From Agelas oroides (taxonomy: Eukaryota > Porifera > Demospongiae > Agelasida > Agelasidae): a stretch of 64,000 nt of DNA. The translations under genes and the position numbers were made by a program. The notes under the pieces were generated by a model that did not search any database, was not told where the DNA came from, and saw only the letters and a list, made by a program, of their open reading frames with translations. The DNA lies in contig OX422184.1 in the NCBI GenBank assembly GCA_949130485.1, forward strand, positions 7,110,655-7,174,654, in the 5' to 3' direction. Below, piece after piece: positions 20,772 to 32,099 of this stretch (position 1 is the stretch's first letter; each line of letters starts with the position of its first letter).

Positions 20772-20914
20772 GATCCAAGACTTATCCAGCTAGCCACAGC
20801 TGTGCGGGGGGCATCCCTACACGCCTTCCGTAATGGCCAAAGCAAAGTGATAACATTAGAACTCCTGAGCCTGGTACGGAACTACGGCCTCTGCCTGGCC
20901 CACACTTCACGGGT
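20772..20914 (+). CDS. PD-(D/E)xK-like gene, exon A
   Basis: A pyrimidine-rich acceptor ending CTATAG precedes an open frame DPRLIQLATAVRGASLHAFR followed by VITLELLSLVRNYGLCL, mostly helical. It ends near a GTCAAT or later GT donor, which I could not fix. The phase to the next exon is unsettled, perhaps because of a miscounted G run there. Part of the multi-exon gene continuing to 21507. Confidence 0.4.
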
Positions 20915-20992
20915 CAATGTGTACGTTTACACAGTATATTTATATACATTCACGTATTACATTTACATCATGTTACCATTTTATATGTTTAG

Positions 20993-21149
20993 CACACAAC
21001 CTCGTCGGGCAAGTGATCGGGGGGGGGGTGGATGTATTGGTCCAGATAGACGAAGGTATATCCATTCCCTCCTCCTCTGAGAGCAGCAGTTCCCAGGATG
21101 AGGAGGCACAGGGGGGGCCCTGCACATCTGACTCGGTTTGGATGAAGGT
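20993..21149 (+). CDS. PD-(D/E)xK-like gene, exon B
   Basis: The acceptor TATGTTTAG ends at 20992. The frame reads NLVGQVIGGGVDVLVQIDEG followed by an acidic Ser-rich linker (SSSESSSSQDEEAQGG), and ends at ATGAAG|GTTAAA. It contains a run of ten G at 21019-21028, a place where an indel could change the frame. Ser/Asp-rich linkers also occur in the decayed nuclease-like gene at 4.4 kb. Confidence 0.4.
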
Positions 21150-21211
21150 TAAATAAATTACTTCATTATTGTAATTATAGAGTCACTTTGATGATTCTCG
21201 TGTATCTTCAG

Positions 21212-21271
21212 GGAGCTCCAGACATGGCTGTTTTAATTGAACAGACCTCAGTGGTCATCCTGGTTGCAGAG
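21212..21271 (+). CDS. PD-(D/E)xK-like gene, exon C (catalytic Asp)
   Basis: Sixty bases, phase 0 on both sides, acceptor TATCTTCAG, donor GAG|GTTGGT. The frame reads GAPDMAVLIEQTSVVILVAE: a literal PD pair, then a hydrophobic strand ending in Glu at the last codon. Joined to exon D the Glu becomes E-N-K, giving the D-x(16)-E-x-K layout of PD-(D/E)xK nucleases. Catalytic role is inferred from motif spacing only. Confidence 0.5.
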
Positions 21272-21336
21272 GTTGGTATTGACAGCTGTGAATAATATAC
21301 CATTTTACTGCCTGCTATATGTATTGGTAACTTTAG

Positions 21337-21507
21337 AACAAGAAAGACGATGATGTCCCTTGCAAGAAACCAAGGACGCAGCGGGATGCTGACCACTACA
21401 GTCAACTGGGACAGGTCCTTTTTTATGCACTGGGCCACCAGTTAAAAGCTTGCCAACATAAGCTTCCCCACCTACCCGAGATTGCCATGTATATGGCAGA
21501 TGGCAAG
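21337..21507 (+). CDS. PD-(D/E)xK-like gene, exon D
   Basis: Phase 0 exon of 57 codons between GTAACTTTAG and AAG|GTATGT. It begins NKKDDDVPCKKPRTQRDADH and continues YSQLGQVLFYALGHQLKACQ, ending AMYMADGK. The helix after the E-x-K (a Gln-rich LGQVLFYALGHQLK) parallels the QIQGYCCLCQHK helix of the gene at 2.9 kb, and of Crinkler-type nuclease domains as I remember them. The next exon is not seen; the following 220 bases belong to a repeat. Confidence 0.5.
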
Positions 21508-21514
21508 GTATGTT

Positions 21515-21725
21515 GTGTGCTAACGTGTTGAACGCAAGCGGTGTCTGTACGTATGTATTCGTACGTCGTACCGTAAATACATTCGTATTTGTTGAATAAC
21601 GATATCCGCATTGTGAAAAAAATCTGAAAAAAAGCACGTGTATTTCTTGGCAGTCTCACAGCTACGTTTCTCAACGTATATCTAAGGGGTAGTTGATACG
21701 GAACCATCGTGTTCTGAAGTGAAGC
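21515..21725. repeat. Dispersed repeat, copy inverted at 49545-49745
   Basis: GTGTTGAACGCAAGC, the GTCTGTACGTATGTATT tract, and the right part (CTTGGCAGTCTCACA ... AAGGGGTAGTTGATA) recur in reverse orientation at 49545-49745. It starts only a few bases after the exon D donor. Probably a MITE; no coding sequence. Confidence 0.6.
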
Positions 21726-22974
21726 TTTGGGGTTGTCGATATGGCACTATGAACAGGTACATTCCCTTGGTCTCCTGCAACTATACCTTATTCACATTCA
21801 CTGCCGTCTCCTTAAGTGTTGAGTGGATCATTGCTGAGCACATCCATGCTGGAATCAGGCCTCCTTTGACGTAGACTACATGGTTAGTCACTATTCTTGA
21901 GCACAGTTGCTGCTGAAGTCATGGTATGGAGTTTCAGAGGCTCTTCTCTGTTGCTCAGCGAGGCTTATTTGCTGAAGTCAGGCTTCTCTCTAGTTCAGAG
22001 TCTCACACGTTAATCACTCTTCAACTCTGATCCAAGACACTCCCCCTGGCAGCACACCACAAAGCACATGGAGTTCAATCTGTTTATCATCTCGCTAATT
22101 GTGCCTCACTTTTGGGTCCCTGTTGCATAGACTCCCATGGCTGAGCCATTCTGTCCTGCTAGCTTCATTCTCCTGTTCCAGTCTTGAGCAAGCATGATTA
22201 CTTAGCTTGGCCATGCAGTGTGAAAGTATTGCATTGTGACAAATAGGGCACCATGAGTGTGGGGCTTGCTGCTCAAAAAGCTTGCCCCAATTAGCAAAGT
22301 CACTAGGAAAATATTTAATTATGTTGCACATTGCCAGCTCTTGAAAAGTTGACTTTCAATACTTGCCTACCGTCTGAGATGTCAGAAGTTCAATTGTTAT
22401 TTGACTCTGAAATCTGCTGTTGGTGTAGAAATTAAGACGGCGATAGACAGCAAATGTATAACTGAGGTAGCAGAGTGTATCTATTTATCCAAATTTATAT
22501 TAGATCTGCAATTTGATTGGCTACATGGCAACCGCAATGTAGACCACAGAAATCTACTGAAAACAGTCACACTGTGGTTGGCTGGGTCCGGCTTGCAAGA
22601 CTAACCGTGTCACTCATGTCTACTGCTGGCATCACAAGTCAGAGACAGTCAGTGAGATCCCTAGTAATGCTGACAATTCACAGACATCCTGGGATTGTCA
22701 CTCTGTATTATGCATGTCCTGTAACGGTATCTTTCCGTGGTATGTTTTCAGTATGGAGTTGAAATTAACATAGAAGAGATTAAGTCTGAAGTGATAAGCC
22801 CCAGGAACAGCTCCATTTTGTGCCCCCACTGTAGTTGCAGGTACAAAAATAGTCTCTCCAGGATAGAGCTCAACACTCTTCACCCTTATATCACATTCTA
22901 GAGCACTGTCGTTGCAGAAACATACTCCTTTAGGATCAGATGAGATGAGTGATAATACGGCGATGTCACAGCTC
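21726..22974. other. No gene seen
   Basis: Unremarkable sequence. A 32-base motif at 22258-22290 (GTGGGGCTTGCTG ... GCTTGCCCC) resembles an inverted family B MITE terminus. Open frames here are short and lack splice context. Confidence 0.4.
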
Positions 22975-23290
22975 TCCCGTACTTAACAGGCTTGTACGAG
23001 CCTCACAGGACCTCCACAATGGTGACAAGTGCTTTCTAGATCTTTCCAGGCATTAAACAGGCTTGTACGTGCTTCACAGCACCACCTCGGCGGTTAATAC
23101 GGCGATGTCACACCTGCCCCCCACTTAAACAGGCTTGTACGAGCATCGCAGGACCTACACAGTGGTGAGAACTGCTTTCTAGATCTGTCCTGACACTTAA
23201 ACAGGCTTGCACGAGTTTCACAAGACCTATATTGTGGTTGAAACGGCTGTGTCAGGCATTTCAGACATAAACAGGCATGCACTGGCACTA
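22975..23290. repeat. Tandem repeat, about 72-bp period, five units
   Basis: The motif AACAGGCTTGTACGAG starts at 22985, 23056, 23128, 23200 and 23270, giving spacings of 71, 72, 72 and 70. Units share GGACCT and CTGCTTTCTAGATCT segments. No coding potential evident. Confidence 0.75.
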
Positions 23291-23548
23291 ACGAATAGAA
23301 GATTCAATGTTGCCTCTGGCCTGTGTAACATGTGCATGACTGCATCTTTGGGTGTAATATGCATTCCTGTCCTGTGACACACCTGGTATATGCATGTTTC
23401 AATAAATGTGTCCCCTCAGACTCCTCTCTGCCTCTTCCTACCTGCATGGACAGTCTTGTTCGATACCATCAAAAAGAGGGAGGGCCTGGGTGATATGAAA
23501 GACAAGCAGTGTCTGTGTGGTTCATAAGTAGCTAGTTTTGTGTCCAGC

Positions 23549-23925
23549 TAGCCTCGTTCCCAGGCTCCTCCGCTCCGGAACGCGATATTGAAGTTGTACA
23601 CGCAGAGAGAGCCTGGTATTTATTCTCACGTGAGAACCCTCAAAGGTAGAGAGGGAGTAGAGAGACCTTAATTGAGCGTGGGCGTACCCGAGACTCAGAA
23701 CAGGAAAAAGAGTGAAGGTAGCGGCCAACTTACTACATGTATCTAGTTATCGGGGGTTGAATATCATACACACCGAGCGTTGAACGCACAGTTGGTTGAA
23801 AAACGTGCAAAACGTTGCCTTTCTGTTTTAGTCCTATTTCGATTACGTCATGCCTACGTAGAATAGATACCAGGCTCTCCACGCGTGTACAACTCGCGTT
23901 CCGGGAGAGCCTGGGAACGAGGCTA
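23549..23925. mobile_element. Mutator-type MITE with perfect 9-bp duplication
   Basis: Starts TAGCCTCGTTCCCAGGCTC and ends with its inverted form (GAGCCTGGGAACGAGGCTA), 377 bases. The flanks are GTGTCCAGC at 23540-23548 and 23926-23934, an exact 9-bp target-site duplication. That is the size made by Mutator-like transposases. No ORF. Confidence 0.9.
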
Positions 23926-23934
23926 GTGTCCAGC

Positions 23935-26900
23935 CTATTTTTCCCTCCGCGTGCGGAACAATAGTCTGGGAACGAGACTAGTTCATAAGACTGCATTAAG
24001 CCGGTAAGCTTTCTAGAGTCACTGTATGTCAAACCCAATTCGGCAAGGTTTGTAAAGTACACAAATTTAGGACAGTGCTCTTCAATTAGAAAACAGTGCA
24101 CAACAATCATATATTTCCGGCTTCTCCCAGTTTATATCACTACTGCATAGCAAACTGATATGCTTGAATATTCAGCCTACCTGTTGCTTTCTCGTTTGTT
24201 TCCCCCCTGGTCCTAGAGACTAGCTAAATACTATACTAGCTATACATGAGAGCTGTTCGAATTTCACTGTTGCACGTGAGCTACATTTTGTATTACGTCA
24301 TTTTTCCCAGGCTCTCCCCTGTATCTTTGCAACACCACTTAAAATGCGTAAAGCGAAAAGTGTATTGCGTTCCTTATATGGTCTGAACAGCTGTTGCCCT
24401 CGTACCCAGGCCATTCATTAAAAAAAAAAAAACGGCCTAGCAACTTGGTCTCTTTCCTCTCTTCTGCTGCTTCGAATGACGTCTCGAAACAGTCAGCTCT
24501 GTGATCCATAGCTGTTTCCATCCCACCAGACCATGTCAGGGTGCAAGGTTGTTGGGGTGATGTGGATAGGAAACTGATAGGTGTCTCCCCCTACACCTCT
24601 GCTACAAACACAAAGCATATTTGTGTAAATGGCGGCAAAATGGGTCATTCCCATCTAGTTGGTTGGTTTTTGAGGGTTCCATTCCTACATGTGCTTGTTT
24701 TCATTTAGAAAACTTTTTGTGACTTGTACATTACTCAATCTAGCTAGATGGCATCAGTCCATACACAGCACTGACATTATAGCGAAATCACATTATCATT
24801 ATCGCACAGACCTAATGGAGAGCTCTGAGCCCAGTTTCAACCCTGAGCCCAGTTCCAGCCCCAAGTGAGTTAAGATTTCCTGCATTCCTGTTGCCAGTCT
24901 GTTCAACTTGGCTGTTATTTATAAGTGACAGCTAGCTTTATAGCACCATAAAGCGCTAGTGTGGGAATGGAACAGAACGGTTCGCACCGTAGAACGACTG
25001 TAGAACGAAAACGGAACGTAAACTTTTTATTGGCGCCTACCGTACACACACACACACACACACAGAGATGCATCTGCAGGAAGCAGGAAACGTGTGACGA
25101 TAAAGCAGCTATCATCACCTCAGTCAGGTATGTCACTGGCTTGTTGCTCCTCAGTGAATTGGTTGTGAATCTGTTATGCTAGCCTTGTTCCCAGGCTCTC
25201 CCCTGTATCTTTGCAACACAACCTAAAATGCGTAAAGCGAAAAGTGTATCATTGGAGACTGTACAACGAGTGTTTTCTTAGTGAGAGTAAGCTAGAGCTA
25301 CATGTAGTGTCTGTTGTGTATCGTCACTGGCAGCACACAAGAACGACGGCGAACCCTACACTATCACTTCCACATAATACCTACCGGTTTTCTGACCTGT
25401 CATCTTTGCTATGATCGTCGTGCATGTCATTATCGGTCCTTCGAGGGTTGGATGGGATCTGGTCTTCACGACAGTCACGCTTATTCGCTTCGAGAAAGGT
25501 AAAACTGCGTAGACACTTCGTCTCCATGTCAGCCATGGCAAGCTTCGATCGACACATGGCTGTTTAGATACCGAAATTCTAAGTGTAAAATTTTCGTATT
25601 ACGCTACTACGCAACGTACTACGTTCCGCGCGGAGTGTAATGATTGCGTACATCCTGCGTACTTTCCATTCTGTACCAGCGTACTACGTCTGGAGCCTGG
25701 TATGAATTCACATGTTGTATTATGGCAGATGTCATGGCAACAATTGCTAAAATCATGATACAATCGTGCAACCATGTGAAGTTACATGATGTGTAGATAA
25801 GACCTGTCTTGAAGTCTGTTGACTTTGCGCTTTTGTATGCGCAAGATTTTTGAGTACCAACAATGTGCTGCAATATCACATGCAAGCCTGTAAGAGGCTC
25901 CCCCCCTCCTCTATTTTTTTGTCAGGGCGCAGGAGAGCCTGGGAAAGAGGCTGTTTTGTAGTTCTAGTACAATGCTTGTGGGATACTCCTTTCTACCATA
26001 TGTACCGAATTCATCCTCATTTCCACTTAAGGTGGCACGGAACCCTGTATATTTTGAAGGTTGACGAACCTGGAATCTAGTCTTCTTTGCCTTCTTAAAT
26101 CTGTTAGCAAAAAAAAATTGTTTTGAGAATCTTCAACTGTTTACTGTCTGTATATTGGGGATTTTCCCAGTTTCCTGTTGGCATTGGCATCCAATAATGC
26201 ATTTAGATGTGGCCTGGCGGAAGCCTTGATGTGGTGGTCGGAACTTTGAAGAGAAGCTTAAACCAACTTTTTTTTTTTACAAGGAAGGAGTTTAGTAAAG
26301 TGATGTAGTGTCAGGTAGCTGTGAGTAGTGAGTAAAGCCTGCTTGTTGAAGCACGTTTGTGTCAAGAAGCAGCAGAAAGGCCACAGTAGCCAAGACTATT
26401 TGTTGGGTAGGCCCAGGTCTTGTGGCTGCATGCCCAAGCCTAGTTGGTGACCGTGGCCAGGTGCTTCGAGTTGTCCAGAGTAGTGACAAACATGAGCCTC
26501 GCCTGACTTTGAGAGTGACTCTGAACAGTTGAAACACATTGGTGGTTTGGACCCTACCTACAGTGAGTGTGTAGCTGTGTCCATTGAATGGCAATTTGGA
26601 GCTTATGAATATATTAATAATAATGAAAGGCACTGAAGTGCCAAACCCTCGGTGCAGCAGTGCATGTGATTGTACTTGTGTGTTAACTAGAATCGATCAC
26701 TGTCTCGTGAACAATAGTATCATGACGTTTGCTCTCGAGTTGATATGGCATGCCTTTCGATATCAATTCATTCGTAGCATCCAAAACCGTAACGATAAAT
26801 TACAGGTACAGCAGGTTTACACTGCGGGCATACCTTTGTTGGAGTCATACTTACTGCCAATGGCCATTAATCGAACTCACAAAGAACGTCTCTCCCAAGA
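23935..26900. other. Repeat-rich spacer, no gene
   Basis: Contains another MITE type ending GTCTGGGAACGAGACTAG (near 23970). Two related MITE ends at 24307-24367 and 25195-25250 share the segment around TGTATCTTTGCAAC. There is (CA)n at 25043-25063 and a MITE right end at 25915-25950. The ORFs at 26292-26633 (minus) and 26584-26916 (plus) overlap and show no family pattern. Confidence 0.45.
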
Positions 26901-28379
26901 ACAAAATGGCCGCTAGCCACGTGGTCCAGATTCATACACATGCGCGTTTTCCGCGGAGTAAGAAAAATGGCCGACTTATCATGTAGCCGTACTAACAGGA
27001 AATGCTCTAGCTTCGCAACGAAGCTTCAGAGAAAATCGCTTAAAATTTTCGACCTTCATCTGCCACTAAGAAGGTTAGTATCGTTTGTGGCACGAATAAT
27101 CATGAGATGTTGAGTGACAAACGCACAGACACACAGACCAAGTACCGTAACCCTCACTGCGCATGCGCGCCGAGGGTTAATAAGGTAATAATGTGGTAAT
27201 AAAACCCAGTTGAGTGTGGAGCAGAACTCTGAATTTTTTTACTGACATAAGGGAGAGAGGTGGTGCTAGCAATCTATGCTTCCACTTGTGAATGAGCCCC
27301 TCCCATTTTTGTGAGGGCTGGTGGTTGTGGTCTATGGTGCGTAGTTGAGATGTTTGCTAATCCTAATGTCTGGATGTAACAGTAATAAACAGGGTAGCTT
27401 ATAATATGTGTGCTGCATACAACTTGAGTCTCCTGGTCTTCTGCATACCAACCAGTAGCCCTTCACCCTCGCCCCTAGGGTCCCTCCAGGTCTAGGTAGG
27501 GGCCTGGGGATGAGGCTATTATATAAAGTGCAGGTGGATATTCAATCTTGGTAGATGATATTTAGGTCCAAGCAAGGAAGCATATACACATGCATGCCAA
27601 TGGGGGTCACTAGTGTAGGGGGAATCGCTCAGGCTCACCTAGTCTTGTGCCCAGCTCACATGAGAGGGTTGGGTTGGGTGGGGTCTGGACAAAAAATTCT
27701 CTAGAGTAAGCCCCCTTCTCGCAAATGTGGCATTATGTTAGCCTTCTTCCCAGGCCCCACCTGAAAAATCAGGAAAATGGCCTAGTCACACTAGTCTCGT
27801 GCCCAGACTACTTTTCGCCTAGCGGGAAAATAGTCTGGTGAACTGCCTATACCGCTTTGGTTCTAATATTTTGAAACTACCATGACGTCACGTCAACTGG
27901 ATTGTGAAATCAAAAAGTGCTCTAGTAAACAGCAAACTCCGAGAAGCCTACTCTTGCTCCTTTTGATAAATACAATAGCCTAGTCAACGAGGGATGTCTA
28001 GTGTAGGCGCGTACTGTCAGGAGTCAACCATGGCTGTCACAGTTACTATGGCTATCCAGGGCAGTTCAGGGGATTATACAGTGACAGTTGGTCCTTGTCA
28101 GTCAGTGTAACCCTGGCCGTCCCTGGTTGTCCTGGTATGGTGTCAGAGCATCCCTGACAGTCAGTGTAACTCACGGGCCACCCATGTCAGGGTCCGTGGA
28201 GGAACCGTGTGCACAGACTTAGAGCAGAACTTGGCTAGCTGCTGTACATGGCTTCCAATATTTCAGTCACAGCAGTTTTTTTTTTAACATCATACTACAA
28301 ACTAAAAATTTGGTATTTGCGTGAGGTGATCCTTTTCCTCATATCTAATACGGTTTAATGGAGTTAAACCAAGTTAACA
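26901..28379. other. No gene; promoter-like motifs and MITE ends
   Basis: At 26905-26970 two AAAATGGC motifs (YY1-type) and at 27155-27165 a GCGCATGCGC motif (NRF1-type) suggest an old promoter, but no exon follows. MITE ends lie at 27475-27515, 27735-27790 and 27798-27840. A weakly repetitive stretch built on GTCAG and CCCTG words runs 28015-28200. Confidence 0.35.
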
Positions 28380-28548
28380 TGTGAGACTGGGAGAGTAGGC
28401 GGGGCAAGGGGGCAGGGCAACATGCTAGATGCGCATGCGTAGTTCTCTGGCGACCACATGCTTCGCAATCAACCGCCTTCTCTATTGCTAGTTTCCCGCA
28501 GGCTGCGAGCGGCTACTATCCCTCCTCGTCTCCGAACAGCAAAGCGCG

Positions 28549-30215
28549 ATGGCGAGTCCGGACGAGTCCACCGGCACCAAGGAGTGTTTCTCTGAAGCCC
28601 AGCTGAAGGCAATGGCGGGGGTATTTCAGGGACTGCTAGACAAGGCCCTCACCGACCGAGCTAAAGGCGGCACGACCAGCGAAAGGGAGGACGAGAACGC
28701 AGAGAGAGACCCTCCAGGTGAGATGGTACAGGGAGGGGCAGGCAGGTACTGGCGATGGTCAGCGGGTCCCCGTCAGGAAATATACCAAATAAGTGCCAGG
28801 TAAGGGGTGCAGGGGGCCAAAAGGGGCCCCAGGATTCACCCCAGGTACCTGTCAGAGAGAGGGCTGAGTTAGGCAGCACTCAGCAGGCTCCCGGCAATGT
28901 GCGTCGCTGCAAGGGCAGGTGGCAGCATACACCCAGGGCACAGCCTGGGTGAGATGGTACAGGGAGGGGCAGGAGGTTCTGGCGACAGACAGCGGGTCCG
29001 CGTCAGGAAATATATATATATACCAAAGAAGTGCTAGGTAAGGGGTGCAGGGGGCCAAAAAGGGGGCCCAGGACTCACCCCTGGTACCTGTCAGAGAGAG
29101 GGCTGAGTTAGGCAGCACTTAGCAGGCTCCGGGCAATGGGTGTTGCCGCAATGGGGGGTGACAGCATACACCCAGGGCGCAGCCTGACCAGTCACTACCC
29201 ACATTGTGTAGGTACGAGACAACTGGGAACACTTCCACCAGCAGACGTGATCCAAAATCTGGGCCTATCGGAATTCTCAACCAGCAGCGGCGACAAGCAA
29301 CCAGACAGTGGTGTGGGATCCCTCGCCTCGATTATTCCCCTTCTTACGTCCCTCCCATTGGGGGGAGACTCAAGAGAAAAAGGGGACACCAAACCGTCTC
29401 GCTATCTGGTTGCGAAGGGCCTCCCCACTCTCCCGGTGAAACTTGTTGATAGGATCTGGAACCTGGAGTACATTGACATGGAGGAATTTCTGCCAGCCCC
29501 ACGGTCTCTTCGCTTGGCAGAGCAGGGAAAGCCAGCACCGTCACTGCAGGAAAGCCTGGTCGGGGCATTCAATCAGTTTCAGGCAATCCAGAGTCAAAAG
29601 ACTCAGCGACGAGTCCTGGACATCATAACCTGGATGAGGTGCTTCACCCTATACATCGCTGTGATGGCTAAGCAGCGGAGCGACATGGTTCAGTGCATGG
29701 TGGCTCACCTTCATACCGTCCTGAAGCTACATCAGAAAGCCCCTAAAAGTGCAGCATGGCTGGAGTATGACATACAATTTCGCATGGAGATGGCAGCTCG
29801 AGAAGACCGTGTGTGGACGGAGGGTGACCCTTGGCAGTATGTCTCCTGCCTTCCTGGCCCAAGCACAAGCCAGGACCCATTTGATCTGGCGGAGATTGCT
29901 GCAATCCCGCAGGTTGAGACTAACAGGCCACCACTTCTGGCACCGTCCTTGGCACAAGACCGCACAGAACCAGCAGTGACCCTAGGGAAGGGTAAGAGAC
30001 CAATCGATAGCACTTCGGGCAAGGCCCCAGTGGGTGGCAAGCCACCAGCCACCAAAAAGCCCAAGAAAGGAGGAACATGTCGCCTCTTTAACAAGGCACC
30101 ACGGGGCTGCCCCTATGGAGAGGAATGCATGTTTACACACCGCTGCTCCAACTGTGGGGTGTTGGAAGCCCATGGGCAGCTTGGATGCCCTCTTCCACCA
30201 AAGTACTTACAGTAG
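28549..30215 (+). CDS. Gag-like protein of the tyrosine-recombinase retrotransposon (two exons)
   Basis: Exon 1 runs from ATG 28549 to 28717 (56 codons plus one base). Exon 2 runs from 29212 to the stop at 30213-30215. The junction restores a Gly codon and the frame continues TRQLGTLPPADVIQNLGLSE, so a 494-base intron with CAG|GTGAGA and TGTGTAG sites fits exactly. Exon 1 is acidic and helical (ECFSEAQLKAMAGVFQGLLD). The C-terminus has a CCCH finger (C-x9-C-x5-C-x3-H: CRLFNKAPRGCPYGEECMF...) followed by CSNCGVLEAHGQLGC. It would coat the element RNA. Reading frame intact after splicing. Confidence 0.7.
28718..29211 (+). repeat. Gag intron made of two 231-bp tandem copies
   Basis: GTGAGATGGTACAGGGAGGG occurs at 28718 and again at 28949. 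The following sequence matches for about 231 bases, including CAGAGAGAGGGCTGAGTTAG and GCATACACCCAGGGC. The second copy has a (TA)n expansion near 29010. Each copy begins with a donor-like GTGAGAT. The true acceptor TGTGTAG lies 3' of copy 2. Confidence 0.8.
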
Positions 30216-30499
30216 TACACTGAAGTCAGGAACTGGACCGCTAGGCCATTTTTGCATATACCATGTTAGGTCACTCATCCATGTGTTAAAGTATGCCATA
30301 TTAAGATTGGGCGAGGGTGTAGTAAGAAATGTGGTGGGCAGTGCCGTCCGATCTGGCAGCAGCTGGATTGGGGTAGGGCTCAAAACGCAGGTGGTGTGTA
30401 GGAAAGGGCATCAAGGTTATCCAACTGGGGCAGCAAGCCAATAGTGGCAAGGGAGATAGGTGCATGGGGGGTCACGAATATGAAACTAACGGTTGACAT

Positions 30500-32095
30500 G
30501 AAGCCGATTCCATCCGCAATGTAGGAGGTTGCACCTACCCATACATGGCACACCTCCGTGAGTTTGCCCGGAGGGTCAGCAGAGCAGAGGTCCCTGACTG
30601 GCTCCAGATGGTGGCATCCCCTCTGGTGCCAAAGGAGTGGGCCATTGAGCTGGCAGGTCACCCGGACCGAGAGTTCCGAGACTACATCCTCAAGGGCATC
30701 TCCCACGGCTTCCACATTGGGTTCGACTATGGGAGGTACAGCAACATCAAACATGGGCTCTGCTTCCAAGAATGGAGAGGTGGTTCAAGCCTACCTTGAC
30801 AAAGAAGTGGCGCTAGGCCGGATAGTGGGCCCAATCCATCCCTCCTCAGTCCCATGTGGTACCCAAGTTAGCCCAATTGGAGTGATCCCAAAGTCCAACC
30901 AGCAAGGAAAGTGGAGGCTGATAGTGGACCTCTCAAGCCCGGAAGGACGTAGTGTCAATGGAGGAATCGAACCAGAGCTGTGCTCATTGCACTACCTGAG
31001 GCTGGACGAAGTCGTCCAACAGATATCTAAAGCAGGTCAAGGAGCTCTGCTGGCCAAGATGGATATCGATAGTGCTTACCGCAATGTCCCAGTGCACCCG
31101 GCAGATAGGCCACTCTTGGGTATGCAGTGGAAGCGCAGCATCTTCTTTGACACTCGACTCCCATTTGGTTTGAGATCTGCCCCAAAGATCTTCTCGGCGG
31201 TGGCGGACTCACTACAATGGTCATTCCTGAGGAGAGGAGTGTCCTGGGTGGCACACTATTTGGATGACTTCATTACGGTGGGCTCTCCAGAGAGTCCTGA
31301 GTGCCAAACCAACCTCAAGATTATGCTGGCAACATGCCAGCGGTTGGGGGTTCCAGTAGCTCAGAAAAAGTGTGCGGGCCCAGCGGCAGTGCTGGTATTT
31401 CTGGGGTTTGAACTTGATACCAATCAAATGGTGATAAGATTACCGGAAGACAAGTTACATCGCACGCGGTCCTTGGTAAGTGACTGGCTGGGCAAGAAGG
31501 CGTGCAAGAAGAGAGACCTTGAGTCTCTCTTAGGACACTTGCAGCATGCAGCGACAGTGGTGTGCCCCAGCCGTACATCTGTCCGCCGCCTGATCGAACT
31601 GGTGTCAACGGTTCAGACATGGGATCGGTGGATTCGCCTGAGCTCTTCTACTCGTTCAGACCTGAACTGGTGGTTCGTTTTCATGGAGAGGTGGAATGGA
31701 GTTTCCATGGTTCCAAAAGTTTCAATGCCAGCCATCCAACTGGAGACTGACGCCTCTGGCTCCTGGGGCTGCGGAGCCCATTGGGGATCATGGTGGTTGC
31801 AGTGGAAATGGGAAGGTCCATCTATAGAGTGGCCTATCTCTCCAAAAGAGCTTCTCCCAATTCTCCTTGCGGTATCGATATGGGGAGAGCACTGGGGGGG
31901 ACGGCTAGTGGAATGCCACTGTGACAACATGGCAGTAGTGGCAGTGGTCAACTCTGGCCGGTCCCACTGATGCACCTACTGCGGTGCTTGTTCTTTATGG
32001 CGGCGCACTTCCAGGTGCATATTCGAGCAACTCACATCCCAGGAGTGGTCAACAATGCAGCGGATGCATTGTCACGTGGTGATCTCCCTCGTTTC
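30500..32095 (+). pseudogene. Reverse transcriptase-RNase H of the retrotransposon
   Basis: The N-terminal part is in one frame (30545-30745: HLREFARRVSRAEVPDWLQM, then FRDYILKGISHGFHIGF). It switches near 30750 to the frame carrying the RT core: IGVIPKSNQQGKWRLIVDLS, AKMDIDSAYRNVPVHP, the LPFGLRSAPKIFS motif and YLDD at 31256-31267. RNase H follows with Asp in ETDASGSWGCG, Glu in SPKELLPILL and Asp in CDNMAVVAVVNSG. A stop at 31968-31970 and restart at an overlapping ATG (MHLLRCLFFMAAHFQ ... NNAADALSRGD) show a small deletion inside RNase H. All catalytic residues are present but split over three frames. Confidence 0.8.
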
Positions 32096-32099
32096 CTGC

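Noticed and set aside
26292..26916. Two opposing ORFs of about 110 codons
   Set aside because: They are antisense over part of their length, without homologous motifs or splice signals.
29732..30769. Long minus-strand ORFs antisense to gag and RT
   Set aside because: They are shadows of real plus-strand frames; no domain pattern of their own.
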